DNA from: JBJEFI01 sp051873875
Lineage (GTDB): Bacteria > Bacillota > Bacilli > Bacillales > Bacillaceae_G
Assembly: GCA_051873875.1 (NCBI GenBank)
Contig: JBJEFI010000087.1
Location: 1-8,885, forward strand
Length of the DNA stretch: 8,885 nt
Direction: 5' to 3'
This document shows positions 5,924-8,885 of the stretch, piece by piece. Position 1 is the stretch's first letter. Every line of letters starts with the position of its first letter. The notes beneath the pieces were generated by a model. The model was not told the DNA's origin. It searched no databases and saw nothing but the letters and a program-made list of their open reading frames with translations. A program made the translations under genes and the position numbers.

Positions 5924-6369
5924 TTATTTATGTATATCTTCCCACTTACTTAAATACATTCGTTCTTTAATTTGTAGAGGATTGTCCATTTTACACAAAA
6001 GTTCAAGACTATTACCATCAGGGTCATTAAAATGTATTTTGCCAATTGCATAGTTTTTATGAGGTGAAACGAATGGTTCTGTGGGTTTAAAACCAAATGC
6101 TTCTCTAGGTTCATATCCATTTTCTTTTAGCCAATTTACTGATTTCTTAAGGTCTTCTATCCCAATTTCAAATGCGATGTGTTTGATTGATGGATGATAC
6201 TCTAAATTTACATTATCTGTAACCCATAATCTCAACCAACTTTTATCCATAAAAATGCTATTTTATTATCAACACAATGATCAAGTTCCAATCCCAAACC
6301 TTCATAAAAACGAATAGAACGCTCCAAATCACTCACTGGTAAGTGCGCTTCAAATAGCCCCTTAATCAA
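5924..6369 (-). pseudogene. VOC (glyoxalase/bleomycin-resistance-like) protein, frameshifted
   Basis: Two frames together encode one vicinal-oxygen-chelate protein of about 150 residues. The N-terminal part (6232-6369) starts at TTG 6367-6369, seven bases after GGAGG, and reads IKGLFEAHLPVSDLERSIRF through KIAFLWI before reaching TGA at 6232-6234. The C-terminal part (5924-6250, another frame) reads KSWLRLWV, then SIKHIAFEI, FNDPDGNSLELL and a charged tail. One extra A in the A4 run at 6241-6244 would fuse them as FLWIKSWLRLWV. Typical metal-ligand positions of the fold are present: His in EAHLPVSD, His in IKHIAF, and Glu in LELL. It is either a real -1 frameshift or a homopolymer sequencing error, which is plausible in a region that also has an assembly gap. 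The ATG at 6248-6250 of the second frame lacks a ribosome binding site, so the 108-residue frame is unlikely to be an independent gene. The substrate is unknown. Confidence 0.8.
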
Positions 6370-6550
6370 CTTTCCCCCTCCTTTAATTCCTAGGTCTAAT
6401 TATAAAAAATTACTCTTATCCTCCAGAACAAATCTGCTCGCTATCGTTTATTACGTTAAAAGCTAGCAAATAAATCAATAAACATCGTAAAACTTTATAA
6501 CTTTATTTAAATGTCATAATTCTTCACATTTCTATCATTAAAATACTATA

Positions 6551-6579
6551 ACTATACCATAATTGCATTATGTAAACAA
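6551..6579 (-). promoter_or_regulatory. Candidate promoter upstream of the VOC gene
   Basis: On the minus strand TTGTTT (6574-6579) and TATAGT (6551-6556) are 17 bp apart, and the -10 is preceded by TGG as in extended -10 promoters. The leader to the VOC TTG start would be about 175 bases. A closer TATAAT at 6399-6404, 30 bp before the start, is an alternative with no good -35. The rest of the 6370-6717 stretch is AT-rich; I see no gene in it and no clear terminator for the SDR gene. Confidence 0.4.
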
Positions 6580-6717
6580 ATAACTTGTATTATAAAAAAC
6601 AACAATTCTCCCACAATATCTTATTCATTATCAAAGAGGTAGCTAATCTCAATTATTAAAGGAAAATAACAATAAATTCAGCAATAAAAAGCCCCTCTCC
6701 CAAATAATGTTACTATC

Positions 6718-7617
6718 TTATGTGGTAACCATTTGACCCCCATTTACATGGATGGTTTGTCCAGTTATATAAGAACCATCATCAGAGGCTAGCAATACAT
6801 AAACCGGGGCAAGTTCATAAGGCTGTCCTGCTCGTTTCATTGGTGTTTCTGCACCAAATGTTTTAATTACTTCTACTGGTTGAGATGCTGGTTGTAACGG
6901 TGTCCAAAAAGGACCTGGTGCGACTGCATTTACTCGAATTCCTTGATCAACCAAATTATTAGCTAACGCTCGTGTATAGCTAACAATTGCCCCTTTCGTC
7001 GCAGAATAATCAATCATATCTTTCTCTCCAACATAGGCTGTTACAGATGCTGTATTTACAATACTACTACCACTAGGCATAAATGGAAGAGCAGCCTTTG
7101 TCATATGGAAAAAAGATATAATATTCGTATCGAATGTATTTGTTAATTGCTCCTCACTAATGTCTAAAAAATTCGTTTGAACAAATTGAACTGCAATATT
7201 ATTCACCAGCACATCCACTTTACCAAACGAATCTAACGTTGCTTTTACAACATGTTGACAATTTTCCTTTTTTCTCAAATCACCTGGTATTAACAAACAC
7301 CGCCGTCCTAAATTCTCAACGACTTGTTTGGTTTCAATGGCATCTTGATGTTCATCATAATAAGCAATTACTACGTCGGCTCCTTCTTTGGCAAAAGCAA
7401 CAGCAACCGCTCTACCAATTCCACTGTCCCCTCCGCTAATAATCGCCACTCTATCCTTCATCTTCCCTGTACCAATATAGTTTGGATTATCATAAATTGG
7501 CCGTGGTTCCATTAAATACTCCAATCCTGGTTGCCGATATTGTTGCTGTGGTGGAAATGTTAATGGAACTTCCTTACACTGTATTTCTGACCCATAGTAC
7601 TCATATTTCGGATTCAT
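6718..7617 (-). CDS. SDR family oxidoreductase (YhxC/YhxD/GSP39-like)
   Basis: A 299-residue classical-type short-chain dehydrogenase/reductase, NAD(P)-dependent and cytosolic. An N-terminal extension of about 50 residues (PPQQQYRQPGLEYLMEPRP) precedes the Rossmann fold, which is characteristic of the Bacillus YhxC/YhxD/YdaD (general stress protein 39) subgroup. The nucleotide-binding motif is SGGDSGIG (61-68), the acidic GDL is near 112-114, and VNN is at 138-140. The catalytic residues are Ser191, Tyr204 and Lys208 (YSATK), and VNAVAPGP follows at about 229-236. The C terminus has the TGQTIHVNGG stretch. All key residues are intact and the length is typical, so it should be active; the substrate is not known. 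GAGGAGGGAG lies just before the ATG. It diverges from the aldo/keto reductase. Relatives in B. subtilis belong to the sigma-B stress regulon, but I see no clear sigma-B promoter here. Confidence 0.93.
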   Translation of the reverse strand: MNPKYEYYGSEIQCKEVPLTFPPQQQYRQPGLEYLMEPRPIYDNPNYIGTGKMKDRVAIISGGDSGIGRAVAVAFAKEGADVVIAYYDEHQDAIETKQVVENLGRRCLLIPGDLRKKENCQHVVKATLDSFGKVDVLVNNIAVQFVQTNFLDISEEQLTNTFDTNIISFFHMTKAALPFMPSGSSIVNTASVTAYVGEKDMIDYSATKGAIVSYTRALANNLVDQGIRVNAVAPGPFWTPLQPASQPVEVIKTFGAETPMKRAGQPYELAPVYVLLASDDGSYITGQTIHVNGGQMVTT

Positions 7618-7644
7618 TCATATCTCCCTCCTCTTCTGTAAGTT

Positions 7645-7673
7645 AGTATATTCCGCCTAGATAAGTAGGTGAA
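7645..7673 (-). promoter_or_regulatory. Candidate sigma-A promoter of the SDR gene
   Basis: On the minus strand TTCACC (7668-7673) and TATACT (7645-7650) are separated by exactly 17 bp, about 28 bases before the ATG. The -35 matches consensus at four of six positions. Confidence 0.4.
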
Positions 7674-7726
7674 TTGGAGGAACAGAAAAATCCTTAGCTA
7701 CAATTTAGAGACTGACTAAAAAACAA

Positions 7727-7756
7727 TTGATTACATCGTGATAAGAGTCTTACTAT
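7727..7756 (+). promoter_or_regulatory. Candidate promoter of the aldo/keto reductase gene
   Basis: TTGATT (7727-7732) and TACTAT (7751-7756) are 18 bp apart, about 44 bases before the ATG at 7800. The -10 is a poor match (four of six), so confidence is limited. Confidence 0.35.
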
Positions 7757-7799
7757 ATTGTTAAGTACTTTAAAAACGATTATATGTTGGAGGGATAAA

Positions 7800-8837
7800 A
7801 TGAACATAAAAGGTTTTGCAGATAATAAAGAAACGGAACTTTATTTACGAAAATATAAGTATATTTCACCTCGAAAAACACCTTGGTTTCAATCTTCACC
7901 AATTGCTATAGGAACACATCTCGGAAATATGACAGAAACAGATTCCATTCTTTATCAAGACTCAATTGAATATTGCCTTCGAAATGGGATTAATTTCATT
8001 GATACGGCCCTTAATTATCGAGGAATGAGATCCGAACGAGATATAGGAATTGTCCTAGATAAATTAATAAACAAAGAAGGTATTTTAAAACGAAATGAAA
8101 TTATTATCTCCACAAAAGCAGGTATGTTGCCTGGCGACATTGATGCAAAACTCGTACCCTCAGATTATTTAAAAGAAATCTTACTTAAAAATGACATTAT
8201 TAAAGAAAGTGACATTAGTACATTAGGACATCAAAAACATGTTTTATCCCCTAACTATTACGCTTTTGCTATTGAACAAAGCAGAAAACACCTAAACTTA
8301 GACACTATCGATATTTATTATATTCATAATCCAGAAATTTCAATGCATAGCCTTGGGCAATCATTATTTTATCAAAAACTCTCCACTTTATTTGAACATC
8401 TTGAGCAAGAAGTTCATTTAGGACATATTCAATTTTTTGGAATGGCCACATGGGATGCTTTTTTGTATGAACAAAGCGAAGACAATTATTTTTCTTTAAA
8501 AAGAGTAGTAGACATAGCAGAAGAAGTCGGTGGAAAAAACCATCATTTTAAATTTGTTCAACTCCCATATAATCTGCATAATACAAAAGCAAATACAAAG
8601 AGAAATCAACTTGTAAACAATGAATTAGTACCATTTCTTGATGCAGCAAAAAAATTAGATATTATCGTAACGACGAGTGCTCCATTTCATTTAGGAAAAT
8701 TATTACATGAAAATTATTCAGCAGAAGATTGTTTAAAATATATACTAGAAACAGAAACCATTCATGCAGCCATGCTTGGCATGAAAAATATTGAACATGT
8801 AAAGGAAAATTTAGAGATTATTCACACCCTTACATAA
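7800..8837 (+). CDS. Aldo/keto reductase
   Basis: A 345-residue NADPH-type aldo/keto reductase with a TIM-barrel fold, cytosolic. The catalytic tetrad is visible: Asp68 and Tyr73 in IDTALNYRGMRSERDIG, Lys106 in ISTKAG, and His176 in IYYIHNP. The C-terminal MLGMKNIEHVKENLEII resembles the cofactor-phosphate-binding end of the family. An insertion of about 45 residues between the Lys and His strands (around 110-155, including LVPSDYLKEILLKNDIIKES) makes it longer than the usual bacterial enzyme of about 280-330 residues. The ATG at 7800 is chosen because GGAGGG stands just before it; the frame extends upstream to a TTG at 7758 without such a site. It is divergent from the SDR gene, and the pair may share a detoxification or stress theme (inference). 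Bases 8838-8885 show no further gene. The substrate is unknown. Confidence 0.92.
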   Translation: MNIKGFADNKETELYLRKYKYISPRKTPWFQSSPIAIGTHLGNMTETDSILYQDSIEYCLRNGINFIDTALNYRGMRSERDIGIVLDKLINKEGILKRNEIIISTKAGMLPGDIDAKLVPSDYLKEILLKNDIIKESDISTLGHQKHVLSPNYYAFAIEQSRKHLNLDTIDIYYIHNPEISMHSLGQSLFYQKLSTLFEHLEQEVHLGHIQFFGMATWDAFLYEQSEDNYFSLKRVVDIAEEVGGKNHHFKFVQLPYNLHNTKANTKRNQLVNNELVPFLDAAKKLDIIVTTSAPFHLGKLLHENYSAEDCLKYILETETIHAAMLGMKNIEHVKENLEIIHTLT

Positions 8838-8885
8838 GCATTACGTATGAATAAATTTATAGAAAAAAGCTATTGATTATTAATA

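Noticed and set aside
6672..6717. Terminator for the SDR gene
   Set aside because: A GC-rich stretch followed by T residues is present on the minus strand, but no complementary arm forms a stem.
7239..7515. Two short plus-strand ORFs within the SDR gene
   Set aside because: Overlapping antisense shadows of a well-supported SDR coding region.

Overview
The window looks like chromosomal DNA from a low-GC Firmicute, most probably the Bacillus cereus group. The evidence is the AT-rich composition, strong AGGAGG-type ribosome binding sites, short rho-independent terminators, a T-box riboswitch, and the families present: an Amj/YdaH-type lipid II flippase, a compact second-type methionyl-tRNA synthetase, a DUF4003 protein, a TVP38/TMEM64 membrane protein, and a YhxC/YhxD-like SDR. 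The organism is an inference from content; no search was run.

Region 1 (1-3030, leftward): a Met-specific T-box leader with its own sigma-A promoter drives a 541-residue MetRS. The MetRS is followed, with no visible terminator, by a possible 33-codon ORF that overlaps the start of amj. A methionine-starvation switch may therefore also reach a cell-envelope lipid II flippase gene. A ribosome binding site at the extreme left edge suggests another leftward gene beginning just outside the window.

Region 2 (3030-5192): a small three-helix membrane protein gene (rightward) converges on a DUF4003 gene (leftward) with a shared bidirectional terminator. The DUF4003 promoter is overlain by a 13-bp inverted repeat. 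Upstream lies a TVP38/TMEM64 gene, itself preceded by an 11-bp perfect tandem repeat that resembles a response-regulator site.

Region 3 (5193-6717) is decayed and partly mis-assembled. A run of exactly 100 N is flanked by identical 55-bp sequences, the signature of two contigs overlapping by one assembly k-mer. Collapsing the copies restores a continuous 75-codon reading frame. That frame is separated by a single TAG from a further coding-like stretch, so the gene looks broken. Beside it, a VOC (glyoxalase-like) gene is split by a one-base frameshift at an A4 run.

Region 4 (6718-8885): a stress-type SDR oxidoreductase (leftward) and an aldo/keto reductase (rightward) are divergently transcribed from a short shared promoter region. 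Both are NAD(P)H-dependent oxidoreductase families.

I see no phage, transposon, CRISPR array, tRNA or rRNA, and no convincing wholly new multi-gene system. The observations most worth following are the MetRS/amj arrangement under T-box control, the palindrome on the DUF4003 promoter, the tandem 11-mer, and the artefactual gap with the two broken genes.
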